In this document: positions 17,900 to 26,230 of the stretch, piece by piece | Layout: the number at the start of each line of letters is the position of its first letter | How positions within the stretch are numbered: the first letter of the stretch is position 1 | Assembly (NCBI GenBank): GCA_019637225.1 | Contig: JAHBWC010000060.1 | Location: forward strand, 1-54,883 | Source: Labilithrix sp. | GTDB lineage: Bacteria > Myxococcota_A > Polyangia > Polyangiales > Polyangiaceae | Length of the DNA stretch: 54,883 bases | Reading direction: 5' to 3' | Made by a program: the position numbers and the translations under genes | Notes under the pieces: generated by a model | Database searches by the model: none | Seen by the model: the letters and a program-made list of their open reading frames with translations, nothing else | Told to the model about the DNA's origin: nothing

Positions 17900-18403
17900 A
17901 TGACCACCTCCGTCGTCGTCGAGACTGACCTTGGGACCATCGAGATCGACCTCGATGACGAAAAAGCGCCGAAGACCGTCGCGAACTTCCTCGCGTACCT
18001 CGACGCGAACCACTACGACGGGACGATCTTCCACCGGGTGATCCCGGGCTTCATGGCGCAGGGCGGCGGCTACGACGCCTCCTACGAGAAGAAGCCGGTC
18101 CGCGACGCGGTCGAGAACGAGGCCGACAACGGGCTCAAGAACACGCGCGGCACCGTCGCGATGGCGCGCACGAGCGATCCGCACTCGGCGACGGCGCAGT
18201 TCTTCGTGAACGTGAAGGACAACGGCTTCCTCGACCACACCGGCAAGAACGCGTCGGGCTGGGGCTACACCGTGTTCGGGACGGTGACGTCGGGCATGGA
18301 CGTCGTCGACAAGATCGTCGCGGTCCAGACCGGCGCGAAGGGCTCGTTCGCGAAGGACGCGCCGCTCGAGGACGTCGCGATCAAGTCGGCGCGCCGCAAG
18401 TAG
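17900..18403 (+). CDS. cyclophilin-type peptidyl-prolyl cis-trans isomerase
   Basis: 167 residues from ATG 17900, the standard length of bacterial cytoplasmic cyclophilins. Active-site landmarks are present: FHRVIPGFMAQGG (catalytic Arg in the HR pair, Phe and Gln), GTVAMART and SATAQFFVNVKDN, followed by YTVFGTVTSGMDVVDKI. There is no signal peptide, so it is cytoplasmic. It catalyses isomerisation of prolyl peptide bonds during protein folding. It converges with the membrane gene at 18431 across a small hairpin. Confidence 0.93.
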   Translation: MTTSVVVETDLGTIEIDLDDEKAPKTVANFLAYLDANHYDGTIFHRVIPGFMAQGGGYDASYEKKPVRDAVENEADNGLKNTRGTVAMARTSDPHSATAQFFVNVKDNGFLDHTGKNASGWGYTVFGTVTSGMDVVDKIVAVQTGAKGSFAKDAPLEDVAIKSARRK

Positions 18404-18426
18404 CCTCGCCGCGCCATCGGGCGAGG
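18404..18426. terminator. hairpin between convergent genes (candidate terminator)
   Basis: A 7-bp perfect stem (cctcgcc at 18404-18410 with ggcgagg at 18420-18426) with a 9-base loop starts directly after the cyclophilin stop and ends 4 bases before the stop codon of the convergent gene. There is no U-tract. Confidence 0.45.
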
Positions 18427-18430
18427 GCGC

Positions 18431-19099
18431 TCAGGCCTGCTCGCCCGCCATGATCTGGCGCACGCAGGCGTCGATCCTCGTCGCGAACATCTCCCACAAG
18501 AAGGGCGCGACGTAGACGTTCAGGCCCGGGATCCAGCCGACGATCACCGCCGCCATCCCGAGGCGCTTCGGGACGGGCGCGGTGAACGGCACCTGCGCGC
18601 GGACGCTCTCGAAGCCGTTCGCGATCGCGACGACGAGGCCGAGCTTCCAGACCCAGGCGACGCCGGGGAGGAAGCTCACCGCGATCGCCATCGCGGAGCT
18701 GACGTCGTGGATCGGTCCGACCTTGCGCAGCGGCTCGGGGAGGTTCGACCACGTTCGCTCGAGCCAGAGGATCTCGCAGATCGCGGCGGCCATCCGGAGG
18801 AGCAGCGCGACGAGGAGGAGGACGAGGAAGCCGGCGACCCACGGCAGGAGGTCGTCGGGCGCGGCCTCGCGAAGCGCGAACGCGCGGCGACCGCAGAAGC
18901 CGCAGCCGAGCGAGAACGCGATGGCGACGACCGAGATGCCGAGCGCGATGCGCCGCGCCCGCTCTGCCGGCGGCAGTACACGGTGGAGCGCCGGCGCCTC
19001 GACCGCGTGGAGCACGGGAGCCGGCGCGAGGTGCGGAGCGGCGCCGGGCAGCGGTGTGCCTTCGAGCGGCGGCGGCGCGGCGACGAGCGGCTCTCGCAT
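18431..19099 (-). CDS. membrane protein of unknown function (DUF4328-like)
   Basis: 222 residues. A ~45-residue Pro/Ala-rich cytoplasmic leader is followed by four or five hydrophobic segments at about residues 50-70, 85-108, 135-158, 177-197. The segment ICEILWLERTWSNLP after the second helix and the late IVGWIPGLNVYVAPFLWEMF resemble DUF4328-type membrane proteins, where a W-x-P-x-x-N motif precedes the last helix. The assignment is a resemblance and not certain. No substrate or partner is suggested by context. It converges with the cyclophilin gene. Confidence 0.6.
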   Translation of the reverse strand: MREPLVAAPPPLEGTPLPGAAPHLAPAPVLHAVEAPALHRVLPPAERARRIALGISVVAIAFSLGCGFCGRRAFALREAAPDDLLPWVAGFLVLLLVALLLRMAAAICEILWLERTWSNLPEPLRKVGPIHDVSSAMAIAVSFLPGVAWVWKLGLVVAIANGFESVRAQVPFTAPVPKRLGMAAVIVGWIPGLNVYVAPFLWEMFATRIDACVRQIMAGEQA

Positions 19100-19164
19100 C
19101 CGTCCGTCATCTTAGCGGAGCACGCGCGCGGCGGTAGCTGTGGCCGCGATCGAGCCGCGATGGC

Positions 19165-20019
19165 TCAGGACGGGATCGCGGCGTGCGCGCGCGGCCCGGC
19201 GGCTGCGGGCTCCCCGAGCTCGTCGACGTCGTCGACGGCGACGCGGACGTGCGCCGGCGCGTAGGCGGACGAGAGCGCGCTCTCGTCGGCGATGCGCGTC
19301 CTCGAAGATGCGTCCGGGCTTCGCCACCGAGCGACGAGCACCGGCAACGTGTGCATGAGGAGCGCGGGCGCGGCGAAGAGCGCGAGCGCCATCGCCTCCG
19401 AGCGTCCGAGGAAGAGCCCGGAGACGACCAGCGCGATCGAGGTGACCGCGCCGAGCAGGACTCCCCACGCGCGCATGCGGACGACGGCGATCGCGGACGC
19501 GAAGAGCGAGAGCGCGAGCGCGCCGAACGAGGCGCCCACGGAGTAGCTGCCGTTCGAGATGGTCGCGAGGGCGACGCCGCTCGCGACGATGCCGGCCGCC
19601 GCGGTCGCGGTCGAGCCGCCGAGGAACCAGCGACGGAACACCTTCGGCGCGAACTCTTCCTTCGCTCGCGCGGTGTGGAGCAGCGGGCGCGCGAGCAAGA
19701 GCGCCGCGCCGAGCGCCGCCGTGAACCCCGCGGCCTCGACGTTGAACGAGCCCCGGCCGACCGCGCTCGCGGCCGTCGCCATCGCGGCCGGCGCGAGCAT
19801 GACCCACGCCGCGCCGCGCGAGAGGACCTGCGCCGCGAGCGACGTCCGGGTCAGCCCGACGCCCGCGAGCGCGAGGACCCCGGCGAAGGTCACGAGCAGC
19901 CACTCGGTCGGGTAGTACCGGTGGAACGCGTGCGGGACGATGGCGGCGGCGGCGCCGACCATCGCGGCGCCGGCGAGGACCTTCCTCCCGACGGACATCT
20001 CGGAGCGGTTGCTCGCCAT
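19165..20019 (-). CDS. multi-pass membrane protein of unknown function
   Basis: 284 residues from ATG 20019. Seven to eight hydrophobic segments fill residues ~12-235, and a polar C-terminal tail of about 45 residues is rich in Ala, Asp and Arg. There are no recognisable motifs. A single KEEF..KVFRRWF basic segment lies mid-protein at a cytoplasmic loop. It lies 44 bases downstream of the MBL-fold hydrolase on the same strand, so the two may be one transcript. I do not recognise the family and would not guess a substrate. Confidence 0.6.
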   Translation of the reverse strand: MASNRSEMSVGRKVLAGAAMVGAAAAIVPHAFHRYYPTEWLLVTFAGVLALAGVGLTRTSLAAQVLSRGAAWVMLAPAAMATAASAVGRGSFNVEAAGFTAALGAALLLARPLLHTARAKEEFAPKVFRRWFLGGSTATAAAGIVASGVALATISNGSYSVGASFGALALSLFASAIAVVRMRAWGVLLGAVTSIALVVSGLFLGRSEAMALALFAAPALLMHTLPVLVARWRSPDASSRTRIADESALSSAYAPAHVRVAVDDVDELGEPAAAGPRAHAAIPS

Positions 20020-20063
20020 CCTCCCTCGGACGCTCGACCCGTCTCGGATGTTCCATGGAATCG

Positions 20064-21407
20064 TCAGCCGCGGTCGAGCACACGCCGGATGCTCTCCTCG
20101 TACGAGAGCGCCTCGTAGACGAACAGCGGCTGGAGTGGGATGGCGCGGAGGCCCCGTACGTCCACCTCGCACGCGCGGCTCGCCGCGCGGAGCATGCCGC
20201 CGAGCAGGAGCTCGCCCCAGTGGCGGCGCGCCTCGATGACGTCGACGAGGAAAGAGCCGGCGACGGCGCAGCGGACGTCCCAGTCGAGGTGGTCGTCGCG
20301 GGTCAACGTCACAGGTCCTCCCGTCGTGACGGTGTAGACGTCGACGGTGCGCGGCAGCACGACCTCGAGCACGTAGCGGAGGCGGCGACGGCCGGCGGCG
20401 CGCTCGAGCGAAGGCACGAGGGCGCCGGCGATCCACGTCGCTGCGCGCTCGCGGAGCTCTTCCTCGGGGCGCGCGTCGAGGTTCGGATCGACGATCGGCG
20501 GGATCTCGAGCGGGCGGAACACGCGCGGATCGTCGATCGTGCCCAAGGAGGCGACGAGGCCGGTGTCGATCGCGCCCGTGGCGTCGACGGAGACGTCTCC
20601 GCCGGCCACGCGGTAGGTCGCGCCCGTCCGGTGACCGAAGAGCCGCGTCCCCGGCATGCGCGCCGCGGCGTCCTCGAGGAACCGCGTCTCGGTCACGGGA
20701 TAGACGAGGCGGTTCATGAACGCGTGGGGGCCGGCGTGGCGGGTGCCCGCCGACGACGGGCACACCGCGCGCGCCCCGATCGCCGCGCAGCGCTCGAGCT
20801 CGTCGGCGTAGGCGCGGAAGGGGAAGCCGATGGGACCGGCCAGCATCGCCTCGACCTCGAGGAGAGGCTGCCAGCGCGCGAGCGCGAGCGTGACGAGGCC
20901 GCCCGCGTCGCGTCCGAGGGCCTTGGCGACGCGGCCGAAGAACGCCCGGACGTCCGCGGGCGCTCCGATCTCCGTGTCGATCTGGTCGTAGACGATGCCG
21001 TCCGCGTTCGCGACGACGACGCCCCACTCGGGCTCGCTCGCCCCGCGCGACGGCGCCGTGACGAGGCGCGGGCCGTCGAGGTCGATCGTCGTCTCCGGGG
21101 CGACGACGCGGACGGCGCGGAACCCGAGGCGGTGCGCGACGGAGGCGACGAGATCGTCCGACGTGACGACGACGCTGTCGGGATCGAGGGCGGCGAGCCG
21201 GCGGAGGCTCGCGAGGTCGAAGTGATCCGGGTGGCGGTGAGAGACGAAGACGAAGTCCGCGCGGAGGGCTGCTGCGTCGATCCGGCGGGGCGGGTACACC
21301 TCGAAGACGCCGCCGTGGTGGGCGTCGTCGAGGAGGGGATCGAAGAGGAGCCTGAGGCCGTCGACCTCGGCGAGCCACATCGCGTGGCCCAGGCAGTGCC
21401 AATCCAT
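20064..21407 (-). CDS. metallo-beta-lactamase-fold hydrolase with extra C-terminal domain
   Basis: 447 residues from ATG 21407. The N-terminal ~240 residues form an MBL-fold domain with the HxHxDH metal motif at His57, His59, Asp61 and His62 and an upstream LLFDPLLDD strand, most like the UlaG/RNase Z-like small-molecule hydrolases (L-ascorbate-6-phosphate lactonase type). The remaining ~200 residues do not belong to the MBL core; they include TVTTGGPVTLTRDDHLDWDV and a Trp/His/Leu-rich helix, and I do not recognise them. There is no signal peptide. A membrane protein gene follows 44 bases downstream. The reaction is unknown. Confidence 0.75.
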   Translation of the reverse strand: MDWHCLGHAMWLAEVDGLRLLFDPLLDDAHHGGVFEVYPPRRIDAAALRADFVFVSHRHPDHFDLASLRRLAALDPDSVVVTSDDLVASVAHRLGFRAVRVVAPETTIDLDGPRLVTAPSRGASEPEWGVVVANADGIVYDQIDTEIGAPADVRAFFGRVAKALGRDAGGLVTLALARWQPLLEVEAMLAGPIGFPFRAYADELERCAAIGARAVCPSSAGTRHAGPHAFMNRLVYPVTETRFLEDAAARMPGTRLFGHRTGATYRVAGGDVSVDATGAIDTGLVASLGTIDDPRVFRPLEIPPIVDPNLDARPEEELRERAATWIAGALVPSLERAAGRRRLRYVLEVVLPRTVDVYTVTTGGPVTLTRDDHLDWDVRCAVAGSFLVDVIEARRHWGELLLGGMLRAASRACEVDVRGLRAIPLQPLFVYEALSYEESIRRVLDRG

Positions 21408-21603
21408 GCGTCTACGAGGATAGGACGGCGTCGCCGTCGGTCCGTCGCTGCGGCCAGAAAAAATGAAAATGCGACGTTGACCCGATGCGTCGTGAGCAAG
21501 GGTGGCGGCGGCAAACTGCCAGTCGACGGCGCGGTCGGATCCGACTACAGCGTGCTCTCGCTTCGGACCGCGGCCCAGCGCGGTGGGGAGAGAGAGAGCA
21601 CCG

Positions 21604-22269
21604 ATGACGACCCGCACTGCCCTTCTCGCGTCGACGGCGAAGCCGCTCCTTCGAGGGGTGTCCCATCAGGTCTCCTTCTTCTGCGCGATCGCGGCCTGTG
21701 CCGCGCTCGTGATGCGCGCCCGTCCGGGCGTGGCGACGGCCGCGGCGTTCGTCTTCAGCGCGAGCCTCGTGAACCTCTTCGGGACGAGCGCGCTCTACCA
21801 CCGCGTCGACTGGTCGCCGAACGCCCGCAAGCGCATGCGTCGCCTCGACCACGCGGCGATCTTCGTCCTCATCGCCGGCGGCTACACCCCGCTGTTCGCC
21901 CTCGTCCCGTCGAGCGGCGGAGGCCACGGCGCGCTCGCGGCGATCTGGGTGGGCGCGCTCGTGGGCGTGCTGAAGTCGCTCGCGTGGCCGAACGCTCCGA
22001 AGTGGATGACGGCGCTCCTCTGCGTCGGGCTGGGGTGGACCGTGGTCGGCCAGGTGGTCGACCGCGTCGCGGCGGTCGGCCCGCTCTCGGTCGCGCTCCT
22101 GGTCGTGAGCGGCCTCACCTACAGCGTGGGCGCCGTCGTCTACGCGCTGAAGCGACCCGACCCGCTCCCGCGCGTCTTCGGGTACCACGAGGTCTTCCAC
22201 GCGATCGTGATCGTCGCGAGCGTGTGCCTCTTCGCGCACGTCGCGACGGTGCTGCTCGTCACTGCTTGA
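21604..22269 (+). CDS. haemolysin III / PAQR-type membrane protein
   Basis: 221 residues from ATG 21604. Seven hydrophobic segments are present, with the PAQR-superfamily polar residues in place: RGVSHQVSF (His21), SALYHR (His66), LDHAAIFVLIAGGYTP (Asp82, His83) and the final GYHEVFHAIVI. In structurally known relatives these His and Asp residues bind zinc and fit a hydrolase (ceramidase-like) site; bacterial members are annotated as haemolysin III but their role is unsettled. Its 3' end overlaps the convergent lipoprotein gene by 11 bases. The 196 bases upstream contain an A-rich patch (21459-21473) unusual for this genome and are probably promoter DNA. Confidence 0.9.
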   Translation: MTTRTALLASTAKPLLRGVSHQVSFFCAIAACAALVMRARPGVATAAAFVFSASLVNLFGTSALYHRVDWSPNARKRMRRLDHAAIFVLIAGGYTPLFALVPSSGGGHGALAAIWVGALVGVLKSLAWPNAPKWMTALLCVGLGWTVVGQVVDRVAAVGPLSVALLVVSGLTYSVGAVVYALKRPDPLPRVFGYHEVFHAIVIVASVCLFAHVATVLLVTA

Positions 22270-22972
22270 TCGGGTCGGGGCAGAAGTGGACCGCGATCTT
22301 CAGTGAGTCGACGATCGCGGTGACGGGCCCGACGATGTTCGCCGCGCGCTTGACCGAGACCTTCGCCGCGAAGGTCGCCTTGTTGACGTCGGACGGGAAG
22401 AGGTTGATTCCCCAGGTGTCGACGGCCTGGCCGTAGGCGTGGGTGCCGACGATGCTCGTCGGCCAGGGGCCCTTCACGTACTTGAAGCGGGTCGGCTTGC
22501 CCTCGACCTCGACGTTGATCTGGTGGTCCTCGACGCCGCCGTCGACGGCGCGCCGCTTCAGCTCGACCTCGATGCCCCAGGTCTCGGCGGTGTCGGGGAT
22601 GGTGAAGCCGAAGCCGCTCACGCGGAGCTCGGACGATTCCTGACCCTCCTCGAGCGTGACGCTGGCGAACTGACCGTCCTCGGAGAGGGCGCCGTCCACG
22701 TCGGTCCAGTCGACGCCGTTCTGGATGTCGGTCCGCGCGACGTTGTCCGCCTTCGTGCCGATCGTGTAGTCGGTCGTCTTCAGCAGGCAGCCTGTCGGCG
22801 CGCGGTTGCCGCCGGCGTCTTCGCCCGAGGGCGCGTCGGTCCCGCCGTCCTTGTCGGTGGCGCCGCCGCCGCTGTCCGCCTCCGCCGGGCTCGCGGGGGT
22901 GTCCGACCCGCACGCGAAGACGACAGCAGCGGAAGCCGAGAGGGCAAGGGCGGCGAAGATCGCGACGCGCAT
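22259..22972 (-). CDS. lipoprotein of unknown function
   Basis: 237 residues from ATG 22972. The signal peptide ends at VFAC with Cys21 as the likely lipidated residue. An ~35-residue Gly/Asp/Ala linker follows. The mature domain (about residues 58-237) is predicted beta-rich with alternating hydrophobic residues, two further Cys near the ends (GCLL, HFCPDP), and no catalytic motif I can name. It overlaps the end of the haemolysin III gene by 11 bases on the opposite strand. Function is not recognisable. Confidence 0.75.
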   Translation of the reverse strand: MRVAIFAALALSASAAVVFACGSDTPASPAEADSGGGATDKDGGTDAPSGEDAGGNRAPTGCLLKTTDYTIGTKADNVARTDIQNGVDWTDVDGALSEDGQFASVTLEEGQESSELRVSGFGFTIPDTAETWGIEVELKRRAVDGGVEDHQINVEVEGKPTRFKYVKGPWPTSIVGTHAYGQAVDTWGINLFPSDVNKATFAAKVSVKRAANIVGPVTAIVDSLKIAVHFCPDPIKQ

Positions 22973-23041
22973 GCCTAACCTTAACCCGGTCCCGGCGAAC
23001 GCGCGAGCACGGTTCGAGGTGGCGCGCGCGGCGGCGCTCCG

Positions 23042-23263
23042 TCAGCTGCGAAGGAGCTCGCGGCGAAGGCGCAGGCCGTCGCGCAGGGTCCAGGCGCCCC
23101 CGCCGAAGAAGATGAGCAGGGCGAGGCCGGCGATCGGCGGAGGCGAGCCGCGGAGCGCGAGCAGGACGACCAGGCCGACGCCGCACGCGATGGAGAGGCC
23201 TCCGGTGAAGATGCGCTTGAAGGCGATCATGCGCGCGATGGATCGATCGACGGTGCGGGCCAT
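23042..23263 (-). CDS. small two-helix membrane protein
   Basis: 73 residues. A basic N terminus (MARTVDRSIARMIAFKR) precedes two hydrophobic segments at about residues 19-38 and 43-58, ending in an Arg/Leu-rich tail. Codon use is consistent with a real gene. It is isolated between a lipoprotein and a TetR gene, all on the same strand with gaps of ~55-70 bases. Family unknown. Confidence 0.5.
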   Translation of the reverse strand: MARTVDRSIARMIAFKRIFTGGLSIACGVGLVVLLALRGSPPPIAGLALLIFFGGGAWTLRDGLRLRRELLRS

Positions 23264-23317
23264 GACGAGCGAGCGTGTAGCACGGCGCTCCCGGCCCCGG
23301 AAGGCCGGCGCCGGGCG

Positions 23318-24145
23318 TCAGGACGGCGGGCGCCGCGCGTCGAGGTATGCCCGCGTCGCGCGTGTCACGCGCTCGTAGAGGTCGTCGCGGTCGAACTCGA
23401 AGCCGCTCCACTCGGTGCCGATCATGATCGCGTGGTGCGCGAGCGAGACCGCGAGCAGGAAGACGAACGCGACGTCGCGCTCGTCCGGCTTGTCGTCGTC
23501 GCGCATCTCCGCGATGACGCGCGTGACCCTCGCGGTCATGTGCGCGCCTACCCGGCGGAAGCCGTCGAGCATCTCCGGATCGCCGGAGGCGATGACCGCG
23601 CGGACGAGCGCGGCGCGTCCGAGGACGACGTCGAGGATGGACCGCACGGCGACCTCGACGACGTCGCGCGGCGAGGCGTGGTCCCAGATGCCGCTCCGCG
23701 TCGCGTCGTCCGTCACGCCGATCGCCTGGGCGCAGAAGCGCTCGTCGAGCGCCCGGAGGAGCGCCGCCTTGTCGGCGAAGTGGGCGCGAAAGACATCGAC
23801 GGGCAGGTTCGCCGCCTTCGCGATCTCCGCCTCGGTCACCGCCGCGAAGCCGACGTTCGCCATCAAGAGCTCGGCGGCGTCCATGATGAGGACGTGCGGC
23901 GCGGAGGGCGCCTCGGCCGTCTCCGCGAGATCGTCGAGCGCGCGAGGCTCGGTGGGCAGCGCCTGCGGGACCGCCAGGATCCCCGGCACCGAGCCGGCCA
24001 TCGAGCTCGCGATGAGCTTCTCCGCGGTCACGGCCTCGACCTCGCGTGTCATCGTCGCCGACGGCCGGAGCTCGTGCTCGTCCGTGATCGCCGCGGCGTC
24101 CGCGGGGAGCGGCGGCTTCTTCGGCCTGGCCTTCCGACTGCCCAT
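23318..24145 (-). CDS. TetR-family regulator with long N-terminal extension
   Basis: 275 residues from ATG 24145. A TetR helix-turn-helix lies at about residues 85-130: IMDAAELLMANVGFAAVTEAEIAKAANLPVD-type layout with FRAHFADKAALLRALDERF following, a close match to the canonical TetR 'F..hF.sKe.L'. The remaining 140 residues are a helical ligand-binding/dimerisation domain. The first ~80 residues are extra, low-complexity and Lys/Pro-rich at the start (MGSRKARPKKPP), and not usual for the family. No divergent target gene with an obvious operator lies next to it; the GIY-YIG gene starts 105 bases away on the opposite strand. Confidence 0.8.
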   Translation of the reverse strand: MGSRKARPKKPPLPADAAAITDEHELRPSATMTREVEAVTAEKLIASSMAGSVPGILAVPQALPTEPRALDDLAETAEAPSAPHVLIMDAAELLMANVGFAAVTEAEIAKAANLPVDVFRAHFADKAALLRALDERFCAQAIGVTDDATRSGIWDHASPRDVVEVAVRSILDVVLGRAALVRAVIASGDPEMLDGFRRVGAHMTARVTRVIAEMRDDDKPDERDVAFVFLLAVSLAHHAIMIGTEWSGFEFDRDDLYERVTRATRAYLDARRPPS

Positions 24146-24250
24146 CGGGGCATCGTCGGCGACATCCTCCGGTCGGGCAAGACCCGTGCGGCCCTTCGCG
24201 TCGGCGCGGCCTTGGCCTCGTCCGGCGACGCGGACTACGCTTGACGGCGG

Positions 24251-24574
24251 ATGGCCCGATCGAGCGACGCCTGGTTCGTCTACGTCGCGCGGTGCAACGA
24301 CGGCACGCTCTACTGCGGCGTCGCGCGGGACGTCGCGGAGCGGATCGCGAAGCACGACGCGGGCAAGGGCGCGCGCTACACGCGGGGCCGCGGTCCGCTC
24401 GAGGTCCAGGCGGTGCGAAAGTGCCGCTCCCACGGCGACGCGCTCCGCCTCGAGCTCGCCGTGAAGCGCCTGCCGCGCGAGGAGAAGGCCGCGCTCACGG
24501 ACGCGCGCCGGTTTCGCGCGCTTCAGCGCGCGGTGACGCCGGCGTCGGCGCAGCAGCGGAAGCCGGTCGAGTAG
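24251..24574 (+). CDS. GIY-YIG endonuclease-domain protein (YhbQ/UPF0213-like)
   Basis: 107 residues. The GIY-YIG fold opens with WFVYVARCNDGTLYCGVARD, where the second motif reads YCG in place of YIG, as is common in UPF0213 proteins. Arg and Glu of the catalytic set are present in DVAERIAKHD and LRLELAVKRL. Proteins of this small family are single-domain nuclease-like proteins of unsettled role in DNA repair. The 3' end overlaps the convergent SUMF1-domain gene by 52 bases, longer than usual here, so the last residues may be poorly constrained. Confidence 0.82.
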   Translation: MARSSDAWFVYVARCNDGTLYCGVARDVAERIAKHDAGKGARYTRGRGPLEVQAVRKCRSHGDALRLELAVKRLPREEKAALTDARRFRALQRAVTPASAQQRKPVE

Positions 24575-25458
24575 TCATGGTACGTGTAGCCGTGAGCGAT
24601 CGTGCGGTAGGCGCAGCCGTCGCCGTGCTGTGACGTGTCGAGCCAGTAGCCGCCCTGGAACGTCCCGTTGGTGTCGGCCGTCCACTCGTGGAGGTTGCCG
24701 ACCATGTCGTAGACGCCCTGGTCGCTGACGCAGTCGGGGAAGGCGCCGGTCTTGGCGACCGTGCCCTCGAGCTGGTTGTTGCGCGTGTCGTTCAGCTCGG
24801 TGAGGCCCCAGCCGCGCTTCATCGTCGCGAGGTGGAACGTCAGCATCGGGCTCACGCCGGTGTCGTGGCACTTGCCGGCCACGCGCTTCGGTCCGTAGGG
24901 GTAGGCGGTGCCCTCGCTCCCGCCGCAGGCGGCGCGCCACTCGACAGGCTGGCAGAGGCGCTTTCCGGAGGCGCGGCACGCGCTCTCCGCTTGCTTCGCG
25001 CTGATGTACGCCTGAGGCACGACGCCGGCGACGCTCTTCGCGAGCGTGACCTTGTCGGCGGGCGGCGGGAGGTACGGCGAGTGCGGCGCCTCGGTGCCGT
25101 CGGCGTCGCGCACGACGATCGACCCCTCCCAGCGATCGACGCAGAAGCGGCCCGCGACGAGGGCCATCTCGGCGGGACACGCCGCGCCGGTCTTGACGGA
25201 GGGCAGCGCGCCTTCGTCGACCCCGTGGAAGCGCGGAGGCGCGTAGCCCCAGATCGCGGCTTCGATGGAGCCTGGCGAGCGCGCGGCCACCTTGCGCGCC
25301 TTGCCCGCGAACGCCGGCGCGAGCCTTTCGAGCGCGTTCTGCACCTGCGCGCGGCACGGCGCCGGCGCCTCGTCCGGGTTCTGCGCGAGCGCCCGGCCGG
25401 TCACGAGCGCGACCGCGAGCGGCGCCGCGGCGAGGCAGGTCCGTACAGCGCGCCTCAT
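24523..25458 (-). CDS. secreted SUMF1/formylglycine-generating-enzyme-domain protein
   Basis: 311 residues from ATG 25458. The first ~25 residues form a Sec signal peptide (LAAAPLAVALVTGRALAQ). A 50-residue helical segment precedes a SUMF1/FGE fold: FCVDRWEGSI opening strand, SAKQAESACRASGKRLCQPVEW, GVYDMVGNLHEWTAD and the closing GFRCCAD. The spaced cysteines suggest disulphides in the periplasm. True formylglycine-generating enzymes need a specific Cys pair with copper; the C-terminal CC here is not clearly equivalent, so it is safer to call it a SUMF1-like domain that may bind or modify another protein. No sulfatase gene is near. Confidence 0.8.
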   Translation of the reverse strand: MRRAVRTCLAAAPLAVALVTGRALAQNPDEAPAPCRAQVQNALERLAPAFAGKARKVAARSPGSIEAAIWGYAPPRFHGVDEGALPSVKTGAACPAEMALVAGRFCVDRWEGSIVVRDADGTEAPHSPYLPPPADKVTLAKSVAGVVPQAYISAKQAESACRASGKRLCQPVEWRAACGGSEGTAYPYGPKRVAGKCHDTGVSPMLTFHLATMKRGWGLTELNDTRNNQLEGTVAKTGAFPDCVSDQGVYDMVGNLHEWTADTNGTFQGGYWLDTSQHGDGCAYRTIAHGYTYHDYSTGFRCCADAGVTAR

Positions 25459-25547
25459 CGACACTCTCGGTAGCAGACACGGCCACGAGCGTCGACTTCT
25501 GCTCGGAGCGTGTCGGCTCGGGGCGTGTCGGCTCGAGGCTCGGCGGC

Positions 25548-26036
25548 TCAGGGCTTGTCGGCGCAGGTCTGGAGGCACGCCTGATCGCCGGAGGTGTCGC
25601 CGCCCTGGGTGAAGTCGCAGCCCGACTGTGCGAGGCAGAGCCCGCACGCGATGTCCGGCGTTCCGCCGGCGCAGACGTTGGCGTTGCACGCGTCCTGGCA
25701 GGCCGCGCCGGGGCCGCACGCGCAGGCCTTGAGGCCCGTCGCCGGCCCGCTCTTCTCGGCGCAGCACTTCGCGCACTCGGTCCGGGTGGCGGTGCTCTCG
25801 CAGGACGTCGGTGTGGTCGGGCTCTGCGTCGAGGCGTCGGGCGTCTGCGGCGTCTCGACGTTGTTCGACGTGTCGCTCTTCTTCTGCGAGGAAGGCGTCT
25901 CGGTCGAGGTGTCGTCCGCGGGCTCCGTCGGGTCGGAGCCGTCCCTGAGCACGCCCGGATCGGGCGCGCACGCGACCGACGCCCCCGCGAGGAGGACGAA
26001 AAACGAGAGGAGCGCGCGCTTCGAGGAGTGGCCCAT
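25548..26036 (-). CDS. cysteine-rich lipoprotein
   Basis: 162 residues from ATG 26036. A signal peptide ends at SVAC (Cys23). Residues ~30-85 are a Ser/Thr/Asp/Gln-rich spacer. The C-terminal ~75 residues contain about fourteen Cys in short motifs (CAKCC, CACG, CQDAC, CGLC, CDF, CLQTC), implying a small disulphide-rich domain. Members of this type are often encoded beside secreted enzymes in myxobacteria. Here it lies 89 bases upstream of the SUMF1-domain gene on the same strand, so it may be co-expressed. I do not recognise a named family. Confidence 0.72.
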   Translation of the reverse strand: MGHSSKRALLSFFVLLAGASVACAPDPGVLRDGSDPTEPADDTSTETPSSQKKSDTSNNVETPQTPDASTQSPTTPTSCESTATRTECAKCCAEKSGPATGLKACACGPGAACQDACNANVCAGGTPDIACGLCLAQSGCDFTQGGDTSGDQACLQTCADKP

Positions 26037-26230
26037 GGCGAACCTTCGAGCAACGGCTGTGCCGGTGAGACAAATGGGCTCTTTTCGCGACAATGTAGGT
26101 GCCAGCGGACCCTGATCTGGGTCGCGCGGTGCTCGAAGCGCCCGCCCACCTCACGGCCGCGCTCTCCACGTTCTTGCGCGGCCGGATCCATCGCGCGTTC
26201 GGTCTGCGGTATGACGACGCCAAGACCGTG

